In this document: piece by piece, positions 46,763 to 59,342 of the stretch
Position numbering within the stretch: the stretch's first letter is position 1
How the letters are laid out: the number at the start of each line of letters is the position of its first letter
Assembly: GCA_030248065.1 (NCBI GenBank)
Contig: JASAMV010001315.1
Coordinates: 23,378-87,377 of the forward strand
DNA length: 64,000 nucleotides
DNA from: Rhynchonema sp. JSB1_4
Lineage: Eukaryota > Nematoda > Chromadorea > Monhysterida > Xyalidae
Reading direction: 5' to 3'
Program-made: the position numbers and the translations under genes
Notes under the pieces: generated by a model
The model's input: the letters and a program-made list of their open reading frames with translations, nothing else
Told to the model about the DNA's origin: nothing
Database searches by the model: none

Positions 46763-48422
46763 AGGGCTCGGGACACAACCGAAGGAAGGGCAGCAGAGCA
46801 CAGTGTTATACATCGCTGGAAAGCACTGTGGCAGCACATATCACGCACAAGTGTTCAGCTCCTTGGAGATTCGTTATCTCTTGGTAGAGGGACTTTTCGT
46901 TCCAGAGAAAAGTGAATTTTCTCACAACTTGAAACGAGCGGTGCAGAAACCCCAAATGAGTTGAAGGTCGAGTAACACGTGGATGGGATTACAACAGCTA
47001 CTGGAAAATTTATCATGACAACTTCAGTCGCACAAACCATTATTTCCCTCGGTGAGGGTGCGAAACATTCCAAAAATCGGCCATATTTTTCTAGGACGCA
47101 AGTTTGTCCCTAAATTTTGAGGCCGTGCTTTGTGTTGCAGAAATGAAACTGCAACAGAAAAACAGAGCATTGTCGAAAGTACCAGAAAATAAGGTTTTTA
47201 AATTTGAAAACACTTTGATAGCGGCGTGACGGGCCAAAAAAGACCTAACAATTGCCCCTAAACTGCATAGTTGCATTCATTGATGGAAATGTGATGTAAA
47301 TAAGCCACGTATTGCATTGCATTGGAAACGAGAAAGTCAGATAAACGCACAGTCCAACAATCTAGACGAGTTTCAAAACTTCAAACTCCATGGTCCGGCT
47401 GCTGCAGCCATGCCAGCCTGAATAAGATATTTGGCTATAAGTCGTCACTGTTAATGATTATTGCACATTTGATAGCATCAAACGATGTAGCTTCAACGTA
47501 GCTATCGAACGATATATAACATCCCCATACTATCTCTTACTATGGACAAGAAACGGTCAAGATTCCGAAACCGCACACGGTGACGTGACGGTTCATTCCA
47601 GAATCGTCAAAAAAGCAATTTTTTAGCCTCTGCATTTAAGCGTAAGAATTTATTGGGGCTTGTTATATATCGTTCGAAAGCTAATCCCGAGATACATTGT
47701 TTGGTGCTGTCACATTTACAATAGCTGTTAACAATAAGCATTTATAGCTGAATATCATATTCAGATTAATATGGCTACCCAGACAGATCTGTAAACCTTG
47801 GGGTCTTCGGACCTTGATAGATTGTTACATCAGGCGTTTCTCTCAATTTTTTGTTTCGAATCCGATGCAATCTGTGGCCTTTATGTGCAACAATTCTGGC
47901 CATGAATATAACCACCTAATTTAGCGGCAATTTAATGAATTTTTAGGCCTGTCACGGAGCTAGCCATGAGTTAAAAAATTTAAAAACCTTATTTTCTGGT
48001 ACTTTCGACGATGCTCTATTTCCCCATTGCATTCTTATTTCCGTAGCGCTAAGCGTGACCTCAAAATTTAGGGACAAACTTGTGTTATCGAAAAATAAGG
48101 CCGATTTTTGGAATGTTTCGCACCCTCACCGTGTGAAGCAATGGTTTGAGCAACTGAAGTTGTGTTGATAAGTTATTCCGAAGCTGTTGTAATCCTATCC
48201 ACGTGCTACTTGACCTTCAATGCATTTGTGGTTTCTGCACCGGTCGTTCCAATTTGTGCAAAAATTCAGTTTTTTCTGGAACGAAAAGTCCCTCTACCAA
48301 GAGATAGCGAATCGCCAAGGAGCTTAAAATTTGTGCGTGACATAGGCTGTCGGAATGCTTTCCAACGGTATGTAACAATATGTTCTGCTGTCCTTCCTTC
48401 GGTTATGTCCCGAGCCCTTTAA
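46763..48422. repeat. Large inverted repeat of about 1.66 kb
   Basis: The left arm starts TTAAAGGGCTCGGGACACAA and the right arm ends ATGTCCCGAGCCCTTTAA. Matching continues for roughly 450-500 bases per arm with scattered differences (for example CTCTTGGTAGAGGGACTTTT against AAAAGTCCCTCTACCAAGAG; ACCTTATTTTCTGGTACTTT against its complement). The centre is about 600-700 bases. No transposase frame is seen. It is an unclassified long foldback element. Confidence 0.8.
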
Positions 48423-49280
48423 CGCTAATTGGGTTTTTATCACATTTAGGGCATTCAAAAAAGAAACAGACAGCCTTGTCATTTTAACCGAAGCGCGTTT
48501 TCAATTGAAATCAACGCAAACGATTTTTAGAAATTGTTGTGTTGTTATCAGACAAGTGAATCACTAACTGAGCGCTGGTCAATTGGTTTTCTGATTTTCC
48601 AAAAGCAAACCATGCGTTGCGTAAAAGTTTTTTAGTTTAAGAAGTAAAGCGCGTTTTATGCAGTTAATTGTTTTAAGAAATCGGAATGATTTATTCCGAA
48701 AAAAAGTTGGGCTTCATAACAGATTATTGTAAGTAGGTGCTCAGGTATACCTCGGTTTACTATAGTGAGTTCGTGCTGTGATTGTCGAGACTGCACGGAT
48801 TGCGCTGAAATTTATTCGTTTTTCTCAACTGCCGTTAACATATCACAGAACCTCGTTATGTTTCAGAAATTATATACAGTGGATTGCAAAACTCTGTGAC
48901 GCATTTAAGAGGTTGCAAGTCGATTGATTCAAAGTCGGAAAAACAATGAAGGTTAGTGAATGTTTCCAGGTTACTGTGAGCGGTCAACATGGGTGGAATT
49001 CTCGATTGCGCATGCATGCAATGGGCAGAGCCTGCGGTTCTCGAAGCGACGAATTCTACACGAAACGATTTCACACATGCATAGAATGCTTCTTGTCAAG
49101 GTTTTGCATTTAATGTTTTGTCAAAATAAATCCATGAAGATCCACGTACACCCCCACGCGCCAAATGTGCAAGTAAGTGCTACACTCGTGGTCGAGAATT
49201 CCATTAACGTACGTTTGCCCGATCTTACAGTACTCCTTTTCCGCACTGGTGTGCTCTGTTCTCGTGCCCATGGTGTTCAG

Positions 49281-52200
49281 CTTCTCCCTGGACGACGGAT
49301 GCTTCACAGACGTTATGTTCGTGCTTGACTCATCCAACAGCGTGGCTGGCTCTTGGCAACGCATGCAGGTTCATGTTCAAGGCATGGTTATGTTTACGTT
49401 TATGTTTATGCTTGCGTTTAAGTTTATGTTTGCGTTTATGTTTACGTTTACGTTTATGTTTGCGTTTATGTTTATGCTTACGTTAATTTTTACGCGTATC
49501 TTGATGTCAATGTCCGTGTCTATGTGGATTTTTTTTGCTTGCGTTTATGCTTATGTTTAAAAAAACGGCATGTTTATGTTTAAAAAATGTTTATGTTACT
49601 TGCAAAACGACTGAGTGACAATCTGAAATTTTCAGAAATTTGTCATAGCCGTCTCTGATGCCCTGACCATCACCGAATACGGTCACCGAGTGGCACTGCT
49701 CAACTACGCCAGTCCGAAAAGGAAAATGCTGTCAATCCAGTTTGGAGAAATCCAGGTTGGTTGTCAACTTTTGCTGCGTTTCGTGAACATTGGTCATCAA
49801 ACATACAAAGCATCGCTTATCTGCTTTTGTTTATTCAAAAAGTTTAACATGGTTCAATTCAAATTAATTTTGATTGCTCAGTCCAAAGACGAATGGATCA
49901 ATCGAATCACGAAGATGCGACAAATCGGCGGACAGACGGGCACTGGTCGCGGATTAACGGTTGATCTAAAGTCGTTTTTGTTTGTTCTGCGCGCCACAAT
50001 CAGGTGGCTACAGAGTCCGACTTAGGCTCATTCGAACGTTACGCTTTGGCTTTGTTAATCGGTCAGCTGGAAAACATCGAAATTCATTGTGTGCAATGCC
50101 ATGCCTCATGCTCCTGTGATTTCTGCCAGGCCCCCGTTTGGTATGCTTCAAACACTACACACTTATTGGTTATTGTGTTAAAGTCCCAAATCGATGAATA
50201 GAAAAGCATACCAACAACAACCAACACAAATCGCCACAGATGGCCATATCGATGCTGCACGAGCGCAAGCACCGTCCGGGCGCGCTGTCCCGCAGTCCGA
50301 AAACGTTCGTGTTCCTGGTCTCGGACGGGTACGTGCCGTTAAGGGAGGAGGACGTTCTCGCACGTGAATCCGCGGCAGCAATCCGAGCCATTCCGGGACT
50401 CACTTTCGTATCGTTTGTGCTCTCCGAACCGTATAACAGGTAGGATGATGCTTTACTGAAATCAAACGTAGTGTTTCATGTGACACGCACAATGCGTTGA
50501 TCACTGTCGGATTTCGGCTCCTGCCGTTCGACACTTTCGTTTTTGAGCCACGTCACAGACGAAGCGCACTGTCCTGATACTTTCAAACCCATTAATCTGG
50601 TGACCTAGTGTGCCCAGGTCATCGTCAGTGCGACAATATGACGAAAAGTAAAATGGTATCACTCACTTCCAGAGCCAACCTTCTCAACTGGACCGGTGAT
50701 CGCAACGGACGTCTATTGGTCACGCCACCCGACGTTGTCGAACGCGCTATTCAGTTCATGGACACTTTCCTGGCATGCAGGCAGGCGGAGGACTTTTTTT
50801 GCGGCTGTGACAGTACTTCCACATTAGAAATCTAGATTTTTGGCAAAACAGACAATGAATCGACCATCAAATTGTTGCAGAGCGCCGCCGACTACCACAA
50901 CGACAACGACCACGACGACGACTTCACGACCGTCCAGCGGTTGGTGACTGCCAGACGCATTTTACAAATTTTCTGACCGTAAAAGAGTTCAAACGGCTCA
51001 GCAGTGGAAAACTGACAACGAACGCGCATACAACTGCTTACACCCACCCAAACACGCAAATTAACTTCGCAATCGTATTCGGATGATCACAATTAAAAAC
51101 TGCCTTGCAAGAAAAGGTTGAAGAACGGAAAAAGTGTGCTCTTGCAGGCTGCGAGACCGATCTTCTTTTCATGCTCGATTCGTCCGGCTCAATTGGCAGC
51201 GGTCAATCTGAATTCAAAGATTTGGCGGTCGAGTTTTTGACCGAATTCAAAGTCAGTCCCTGGCACACACGAGTGGCGCTACTGACATTTGCTGGCAACG
51301 GACGTTTTTTCGTGAGTTCAGCACATTTTTCTTGTTTTGTAGCTTGTATGATTCCATTTGTGTTGTTGGTGCTCTGGGCCTATACAAAGCTGGCCGCAGT
51401 TTAAAACGTGGGATCGGATCTGATCAGGTCGACTTGGATCAGCCTTGCGCCTGTGACATTTTTGGATGGTTTTTCGTACCTGCCTGGTTGCGCCAAGCTT
51501 CGAGGCAAGTCAAGCAGCGTGAACGTGCCGTTACCACATTGTTATACCTGCAAAACAAACTTTTGTCCTGCTGTTGAAAATGCCGGGTCCAGCAATGTTG
51601 GACATTTTGTTACTTCAAGCAGGTCCAATTGAAAAGGTGCCCGCTGCAATCACGAGTTTGCCATTGCTCGTTATCGACGCGATCTTTCCATGACTGCCCA
51701 ACGCAATAAGTTCCACCAAATGTGCTGAATACCACCAATTTTTTCAGGTCCCTTTCAACTTCAAAACGTATAAAGATGCCAAAGGTGTGAGCAGAGGCAT
51801 CAGAAAAGCTCGATTTCTGGGAGGCGCCACTGATACCGGTTAGTGCAGAAAGAAAAACAAATAAAACGCAATGCATTTTCATGATTTCTAATCTAAGATA
51901 TTCACTTTAGGTTGAGTTTACTGTTGCTATGATTTAAAAAACTTTTCTACTGCAGCAACAGCGTTGGAAGTTGCGGCACGACAATTCACGGAGCAAAACG
52001 GTGCGCGACCGCGGGTGGCCAAAAAGGTTGTGATTTGCCTCACAGATGGCTACAGTCAGACGGACACCAGACAAGCGGCTCAAACGCTCAGGGATTTGGG
52101 CGTAGAACTGTACGCAGTTGGGAAAGACCTTCTGTACACGGTGTGCGGAAAGTTGCTTTCATTTTATATGTGTTTTTTTCTACAACATATAAATCTGGCA

Positions 52201-52369
52201 AATCTTGTAAAGCTAAAATTTCCAGGGTTACTCAGGCCGAAGCGAGATGATTCCTGTGTCAAGAAAGCAACTGCTGGAAATTGCTGGTGATGAAAGTCAC
52301 ACGTTTGCCAATGACTTCACTCAACTGATACCATTATTGAAGTCTTACAGCGAGAAGTGCAGAAATTAA
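49281..52369 (+). CDS. Tandem von Willebrand factor A domain protein
   Basis: Ten exons agree in phase: 49281-49368, 49636-49755, 49882-49959, 50240-50439, 50673-50780, 50881-50939, 51148-51311, 51748-51838, 51956-52140 and 52226-52369, giving about 412 residues; the 5' end is missing. vWA1: FTDVMFVLDSSNSVAGSW (MIDAS DxSxS), GHRVALLNYASPK, GGQTGTGRG, TFVFLVSDGYV. A Thr-rich linker follows (PPTTTTTTTTTTTSRPSS). vWA2: TDLLFMLDSSGSIGSGQ, TRVALLTFAGNGR, FLGGATDTATALEVA, KKVVICLTDGYSQTDT, LRDLGVELYAVGKD. Both metal-binding motifs are intact. Such proteins are usually extracellular adhesion or matrix components. The exon ending at 50780 must use a GC donor (CAG|GCAGGC) to keep frame. The intron 49369-49635 carries a GTTTATG minisatellite, and the intron 50440-50672 the intronic repeat. 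Confidence 0.85.
49374..49560. repeat. GTTTATG/GTTTACG hexamer minisatellite (intronic)
   Basis: Roughly 25 copies of TTTATG, TTTACG and TTTGCG-type hexamers lie inside the first visible intron of the vWA gene. The open Phe/Met-rich frame across it is a by-product. Confidence 0.85.
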
Positions 52370-52897
52370 AAAAAACGTCTTGGTGATCATTTTGTGTTGA
52401 GCATCTTTAAGTCGCTTGATAGCACAGTATTTTTCTGACAGGGTGCAGCTGCTCTCAGCTGTTCGTTTTGCTTTTGACCTGAGCGTTTCTAAGAAACGAT
52501 ATCTTCTAATAACCTGGCGGTGATTATCTTCTTGGCTCCGTGTGCATTATTACATGACATGTGTCTACTTGATGCAACCGCATTGTACAAATTACAAAAA
52601 CTTGCTAAATAAACAAAGTGTAAAAAAATTACTTGTTCTAACTCATGTATACATAACACAACAACGAGCTTTCGCTTGGGGAAATCAGCAGTGATCATGC
52701 GGTACCCAATTTACAATAATTACCCCAACACAAGTCCTCAAATTAGCCAACACAGTTTATGACGGAAGGACAAGTCATAGCACTAAACAGTCGCTAGAAT
52801 CTCAACGCGGTTGCATAAGGGCTAATGTTCCTTCCGATAATTAACGTTTTTTGCGAAAAAAAGACTAAGATGAGAACAATTACACGTTTTTCTTGCC
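52370..52897. other. Convergent 3' intergenic space
   Basis: It lies between the stops of the vWA gene (+) and the Cys-rich gene (-). AATAAA-like signals are not distinctive. No gene is seen. Confidence 0.4.
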
Positions 52898-55800
52898 TCA
52901 CTTTCCGCCACCCCTGAGTCTCAACCATTCAAGCCTGTCGAAGCCTGTTGGTGTCTCAGATGTGGCTGTTCCGGATCCAGTTCCAGTTCCGGTTCCGGAA
53001 CCAGGTGCAGTTCCGGTCCCACTGTTTTGGCCGAATCGCTCCCTCAAACTCTCAATCCGATCCAAACGACTCGACCCCAAATTGCTGCCGGCCGGGTTAG
53101 CGCCTGACCCCGAGGTGGTTCCAGTCTGTGGTCGTGACGGGGTAGGTCTGGGTGTGGGTGCTGTGGGTCGCCCGCCCGGCACAGGTCTGGTCTGTGGCCT
53201 GTTATTGTTGGCTGCGTCGCCGCCGTGCTTCTTGCGCAGCATTTCGACTACTTCCTGCAAATGTATCCGATCCGTCTTGCATAAATCACGTGACGTTCAA
53301 TCTGTACATTTCTACAATAATTGGTGGAATTCGATTCAACGGACCTGTGCTGTAGGCAGCGGTGCTACACAAATATCGCCCGACGTGTCCCGTCTTGGCG
53401 GATCGGCCAGTTTCGTATCACACGGTGACGGTGGCAGTGTACCGCATTTGGCGCCGACTTTGCGCTGCAGCTCCTTCATGCAGTCACAACGACGTAAAGT
53501 GGACGTGCCGTGGGAGACGATGCATGCAGCTTTCCTGAAATTGAAACATCCACGATATGCTGAAAACTTAGTGTAACCTGATCGGCTATTGTTTTGGTCG
53601 AGCTGTGAGCATTACTGAGGACCTGTAAAGTGTCACGCACGACACAATTGGGCTGGGCACAAAAGCCAATTCCAAAGTTACGCACTTTTTCTCACAATCT
53701 GCCTCGACCTCGCAATATCTGGCTCTGGCCGTCTCTGGGTTGATGGAGTCCAAATTGACACGTCCCCTTGTGGCTTGTTGCACGCACGCCAGCACGCTCT
53801 TGCGTTGGTCGGGGCACACACGCATGGCGATCTCTTTGGCGTACGCGAACATGTAGACCCTGCGATTGTGATTAAAAAACGTGACGTTGAATGCGTTGTG
53901 TCACTAAGAATCGCCGATACCCAAGGCAATACATTGTTCGGGAGCCGAAAAATATAGAGATTTTCCAAACTGCCTGTTGTGAGTGCACTTGGTGAGACCA
54001 ACGCATTCCTTAAGTGCAGGAGTCTCAACAGGTTTACGCATACCAGGGAAATCTGCTCAACTTTTGTGTGTTTTGTCCACGTGTGACAACAACAGCGGCC
54101 GAATCTTATAGTGGCGATTTTCTGCTTAATGTTTTAGACTTTCAATTAACGTATCATGAACCAACAATTCTCCACGTTTATCCTTCGATCCCTTGAAGCC
54201 AGTCGCCCGCTTTCCCCGACCCCGACCTCGGCCCCTACCGACGAATCCTAGTCGATCCACGGCAGCGTTGCCACTGTTACCGTGACCATTGCCGTTGCCT
54301 CGTGATGGCACAGCAGCTGGGGAATAGAAACTATGAGTTTTTACTAGGAAAATCGATTCAGAGACGCACTGGAGTTCTGCTATCCCAGCTGATGTTTCAC
54401 AGCAACTGCATCATGATCCCAGTTGGATGTAACAACAATTCTGTCCTATGTTCTTGGGCGTACGCTGAGCTTACTTGGTCTCATACAGCATCACTTGCTG
54501 CGAACAAACGTGCATGCCAATGGGCGACACAGTGGAAGGTGCAGCCGTAAAAGTCTGGGCACACTCCACTATAAGCAGTGAGACCCTTTCGTGAAGTTTT
54601 CACAGATTGTAGATCACAGGCCAGGCCAACGTTGGTGAGAATGCATAAAAGACGAACACAACAGATACAAATAAGTCCAAATCTAACCAGTGGTGGGATC
54701 AGTGACCATTCCAGGCACACTGGGAAATGTGCTCGTGGTTGTTGGCACCGGTCTGGCCATGCACTCGTCGATGTACTGCAGCGCTGATTGGCCCAATTCC
54801 TGACGAATGCATTGTGCTGATGCATCACTGCCAGCACGCGATGATGACTGACGTTTCCATCTGGGGGTTGTGATACACTTAAAATATTCCACCGGACTGT
54901 GGCGGATCTAGCTTTCGGCCGCATGGGGGGGCAAATCCCAAAAGTCATTTTCATCTAGTGCGCGTTGCTTATAATTGGGTGATTTTAAGCCAAACAGAAC
55001 AAAACAAAACATGAGCATGGCGCGTATGGGTAGCGCGCGAAAATTTTTCACTTTTTGCACGCGCCACAGTCAAATGTCATGGAAATGGGCGTACCCCGAC
55101 GCATTTTTGGGACCTTTGAAGCGTATTTTTAGTGTATTACTAGGCACCTGTGCCCCCTAGATTTGCTAGTGCCACAGGAAATGCAATGGATTGGGTATTC
55201 AATCACTTGGCGTCCGAAATGCCACTCAGCTTCAGGGGTCAGGGCGGTAATACGTATCTCACATCCGCAGATATCGCGCTTCACCATTTATTGGTCAGGT
55301 TTACGTATTCTTACCAACTGGAATGTGAATAATCCGGCACATCGACATGTGTATCGTATCATGTGCCTTGGACATGGAGTGCCATCACAAAAGAAAATAG
55401 AAAGAACAGTGCCACTTACCTCCTACCCCTACCACCAGTGGTCGGTGGCGTTTTTCGCGGATTTAATCGTCCCAACGTGCGACCGCTTGTTGGTTTGACA
55501 CCTCGTTTTTGCTCGAACAGATTCCCTACCACTCGGATTTTGGCAATCTTGCGCGCCGATCGGGCGCAACTGTAATGTGGAATGGGCAGTTTATGTGAAT
55601 GTGGTTAGTTTACTCGAGTGTAGGATTAACGCCGACCTCTTGACAGAGTTTAAAAATTCTGCATATTTTGCCAAGCCAGAAATACAGTCTGTGATGCCTT
55701 GTAAAAGTGACTCTGACACTAGTGCATTCGCGAAGCCGACCGTACAGTGAACAACTCCAGTTCGCGAACTATGCCGTGTTGTATCAACATATGTAGCTCT

Positions 55801-56500
55801 CCAGGCAGTCAGACTTTGCCATCCCAAAACTACCGAAGCCTACAGCAGCCTGCACATCTTTTTGTCTTCACCACCTTCAACTTTTCGAAAGACCCTCATA
55901 ACTAACGGCAAGTAGCACTTTCGAACGTCGCTCTTGATGCGTTCTGCCTCCTGCGGGTCGATCCTGTCTGGATCGACATCGTTTGTGAACGCGTAGACGA
56001 ACGCTACTTTGTGACAATCACGTGCCTTCGAACATGTGCCGTCATCGGGTTGTTGCGCCACGACTGCCTGCATTTTACACACTGTTCCTCATTCTTTTGA
56101 CACGAAATTTCCCCATCGTGTGAATGAAGTACTACTTGCGATCAGCGACCGAACTGTCCACCGCTGTACAGGGTTTTATAATAAAGGGACACCAGAAGAC
56201 GGGCTGGGTCAGCCAAGCAGTCTTTTGCCACCACTTTAATTATGCAACCAATTCCACATGTGTGCTGATCATTTCTGAATGAGATATGATTTTGCTATGG
56301 ACAATGTGTTATTGTTGAGGCAGTTGTGTGATTGGAAAACGCTGTTTAGGTATGTATGAGCACTGAACGGTGGAACACAACAATGGCATCTTCAATTTAC
56401 TCAAGTTAAGCTTGTGCGGCAGAAAGATAACTCAATTTACATGACTTACCGAAAAGACAACGACAGATATAACTGTAATTAATTGCACCAGGGTTTGCAT
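52898..56500 (-). CDS. Secreted Cys-rich, Arg/Gly-rich protein with basic site
   Basis: Exons 56450-56500, 55844-56067, 55420-55569, 54688-54860, 54475-54568, 54151-54316, 53686-53859, 53345-53534 and 52898-53254. All junctions agree in phase except 54475/54316, where a piece is missing or mis-set. Start: MQTLVQLITVISVVVFS, a signal peptide ending at a clean donor. Then AQQPDDGTCSKARDCHKVAF, AERIKSDVRKCYLPLVMRVF, a basic stretch ending GRGRRWKRQ (furin-like), AQCIRQELGQSALQYIDECM, a Thr/Pro linker, an Arg-Gly stretch (GFVGRGRGRGRGKRATG), MRVCPDQRKSVLACVQQ, EVEADCEKK, LRRCDCMKELQ, and a C-terminal Pro/Ser/Gly/Thr-rich tail (PGSGTGTGTGSGTATSETPT) ending LRGGGK. Repeated C-x(10-15)-C spacings suggest two or three copies of a helical Cys domain, perhaps of a nematode secreted family. 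Function unknown. Confidence 0.65.
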
Positions 56501-56797
56501 TGAGCCAAGTATATTTATTGAAACGTAAGTAAAATCTGGAAATTTGGGGAAATTTCTCGTAATGTGGAAAAGCATTATAATATACGTCCGGTATCGTTCT
56601 GAACCGTTCTTAACTTGCGCGCACAATTTGAAAAGTCTAGTAAGGTATACTTTTTCGTCACCATGTGTTACGCAAGTGCATGCAAAATGTCATGGTAATG
56701 TACGCATGTACAAATACAAAAGGCGAAGCACGTTTTCATTGACGTCAATTTGATTCGAGACTCTATGTTGTAATTTGTAAACATGTTGTGCTGTGCG

Positions 56798-57553
56798 CAG
56801 GGTTGGATTAAAAAAAAGTAAAAATTTTTTTGTAAAAAAAATAATTTTTTTAAAAGAAAGTTGGCCACTTTTTTTATTTAAAATTTTAAAAAGTAAGTCC
56901 ACTTTTTAATTATTTTTCTCCTTTTTTCGTTACTTTCTCACTTTTTTAAGGTAAAAATGTATGTTTTCATTCGTTTTATTGCTCATCATTCTCAAAAAAT
57001 CGCCTGCGGCGCTTATATTTCATTTTAAAATGGCGTTGTAATGGACTCATACAGTTCCCAGACATCCCAACAATCGCTGCATGTATAATATAGGACACCC
57101 CATACCGTATACTGTACAGTTATTGAGCTATCGACGTAAGCTATCGACAGACTCCGCTGTGTTCGCCTATTTGCGGTTGTGTAGATTTGTCATTTGTTGC
57201 TTTTGTCACACAACATGAGTGTGGTGTAAGTCTTTATCTCTCTTCAAATTTATCCCCAAATTCACAAACAGAAGGTTGGTCTTCCCTTTGTCATATACAT
57301 ATGCCTTCGGGCTGGTTCTCAAAGTTATGACCAAATGGGCTAGATCGCAGGTGATCGACATAAACATGCAAGTCAGTGGAGAAGTTCTCTTTAGTGTCCC
57401 TCAAAACATACCTAAGTAACATGATTTCAGAAATTTCATTTTTCTAGAAACCAATTTTTTGGGGGTCCGGAATAAAAAAAGTGATTTTTAAAAAAAACTT
57501 AAAAGTTTTTTTTTAAAAGTTCGATAATAAAAAAATTTTTTAATCCAACCCTG
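56798..57553. mobile_element. Non-autonomous hAT-type element A with 8-bp target duplication
   Basis: The ends CAGGGTTGGATTAAAAAAA and its complement (TTTAATCCAACCCTG) are flanked on both sides by the perfect 8-base duplication GCTGTGCG (56790-56797 and 57554-57561). The length is 756 bases. The subterminal parts are A/T homopolymer-rich. No transposase. An 8-bp duplication plus CAGGG ends is diagnostic of the hAT superfamily. Confidence 0.88.
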
Positions 57554-59029
57554 GCTGTGCGTAAAATGAATTTGTCTGGTATACGGCATGAAAGAGAAAT
57601 CATGATTTTTTACTTCACTGTAAAAATGTGTACCCAAGAAAGGAATGCCTTTCGTCTTTAAGAGTGTAAGTGTGAACAAAGTTCATCTTGCACCTGGACA
57701 AGCAAAGAAAGTTCGTTTTTTAATTTATGTGCTCGGGCATTTTGTTATTTATTCACACCCACGATGTGATACAAATTTTCTGGCGTCATCGTTTCATGCC
57801 GGCGTAATAAATTCGAATTTAATTCTTAGAAGCCGTTCCCGTGCATGTTGCTAACTGGTTGAGGTTTTCAGTTGGGCTTAATTCGGTAAAATTTGACCTG
57901 CATTGATGTTTCAGCAGGCTTTTATAGGAGGCAGGGCGCCCTCCAACATTCGTACCTCGCAGGGTCCACCAGTGAAACAACACAGGGATGTCGCAAAAGT
58001 GTTGTTCGAAATTTTTGAGCAGCCAGACACAAAACCGTATGGTGTGCACTGGCCACAAGCGGATCCAGGGGGGTCACAGGGGCCTGGTCTCCCCTATGGC
58101 CAAAGTGGCCCCTAAATGGGGGGCCACTATTTCGGAGAAAAGAAGAAAAATAACCCCTAAATCGCAGAATTTTCACTCTAATACACCTCAAGTCCAAAAA
58201 TCGCATGCTTCGCGCGTCAAATACACCAATATCATTGAAATTTGGCCGTCGCCCGTGCAAAAAGTGCAAAATTTTCGCTCGCTACGCGAGCATGCTCATT
58301 GGGTATGTATATTTAGCCTAAAATGGTCCTGTGGCCAAAAGCTGGATCCATCCGCTACTGGCACTGGCTTCAATTATTCGTACTTTTCATGAAATTTACA
58401 TCGGAAAACGCGTAAAATAATCGTTGCACGAATAGAAAATGAACAGCTGCAGAAAGCCCAAAACTAATACAATTGCATTCCTGCTCTGAGGCATTTCAAG
58501 TGGTTAAAAAAGTGATGGGCACAACACAAGGTTGAGCAAAGGACGCCGTAGATAGTGTTTATTTGGCAACCTGCCGTAGACGAGAACTTCGGCCTTTCCA
58601 AAGAACAGAAAATTTCCTTGTCGTTTTTTAATTTGGTGCTCTCAAATCTCAATACAGTACTGATGTAACCCAACAGCAAATTTTTGCTTGAAGAATTGAT
58701 GTCAGGAGCGTTATTCCCAACTTCTGTTTTTTTAGAATCACAACGGTTTGTCACGTTTGTATTTGCAATCTGAGCAAACCAATGGTTGTTCAAACAAAAG
58801 TATTTTTACAAGAAACAACTTTTGACTTTACTTTTACAACTTTTTAGAAAGCATTAGATGTTTCTGTCGTCGCGTTGCACTTGCATATGACGTGCTTTGT
58901 AATGCTCGGACGGATAAAAACTTGAATTTACAATACCGGCAGACTGGAGTAGTCTCAGATCAACAAAGAAGTAATAAAACCGCGTTCACTGCCCCTGGAA
59001 GACGAGAACCGCCCAGCTACATGCTCTAG

Positions 59030-59342
59030 TCCGTCCATCAGCTCATGTCACTTTGTGATGCTGCTGGCCAACTTGTTCCCTTCCTCCACGTTCTGATGAA
59101 AGAGAAATTGAGTTTCCGAAAAAAATTATTTTTGCTCCTAGATTGCGGTTTTTATGAAATCGACGTGTTTTATCGATTTTAATTTAATTTTAAATTTGTT
59201 CTAATTCAATCTTTTTCTACACATTTTGTTATTTTTTAGTTTTGCAAAATCGGTCACACTCAATTTCTCTTTCATTAGAACGTGGAGGAAGGGAATAAAC
59301 CAGCCAGCAGCAACACAAAGTGCCATGAGCTGGTGGATGGAC
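59030..59342. repeat. CCATCAGCTCATG foldback family, copy 1
   Basis: TAGTCCGTCCATCAGCTCAT on the left mirrors ATGAGCTGGTGGATGGACTA on the right. Inside, CTTCCTCCACGTTCTGATGA faces TCATTAGAACGTGGAGGAAG. Relatives lie at 59708-59930 and 63076-63300. Confidence 0.8.

Larger units (their letters stand above)
43819..49280. other. Long repeat-rich intergenic stretch
   Basis: It contains foldbacks at 46328-46543 and 46763-48422. Elsewhere AT-rich with short TAGGTA/TACATA simple repeats. The 5' exons and signal peptide of the vWA gene probably lie within the last few hundred bases but were not secured. Confidence 0.4.

Noticed and set aside
49177..49560. Phe/Met-rich open frame of 127 codons
   Set aside because: It runs from an exon through a donor site into the intronic hexamer array.
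49374..49560. Direct-repeat array considered as CRISPR
   Set aside because: Units are 6 bases without spacers; eukaryotic context and intronic position.
54481..54954. 157-codon minus-strand open frame
   Set aside because: It overlaps the phase-consistent exons 54688-54860 and 54475-54568, which read in another frame with better protein character and matching splice phases.
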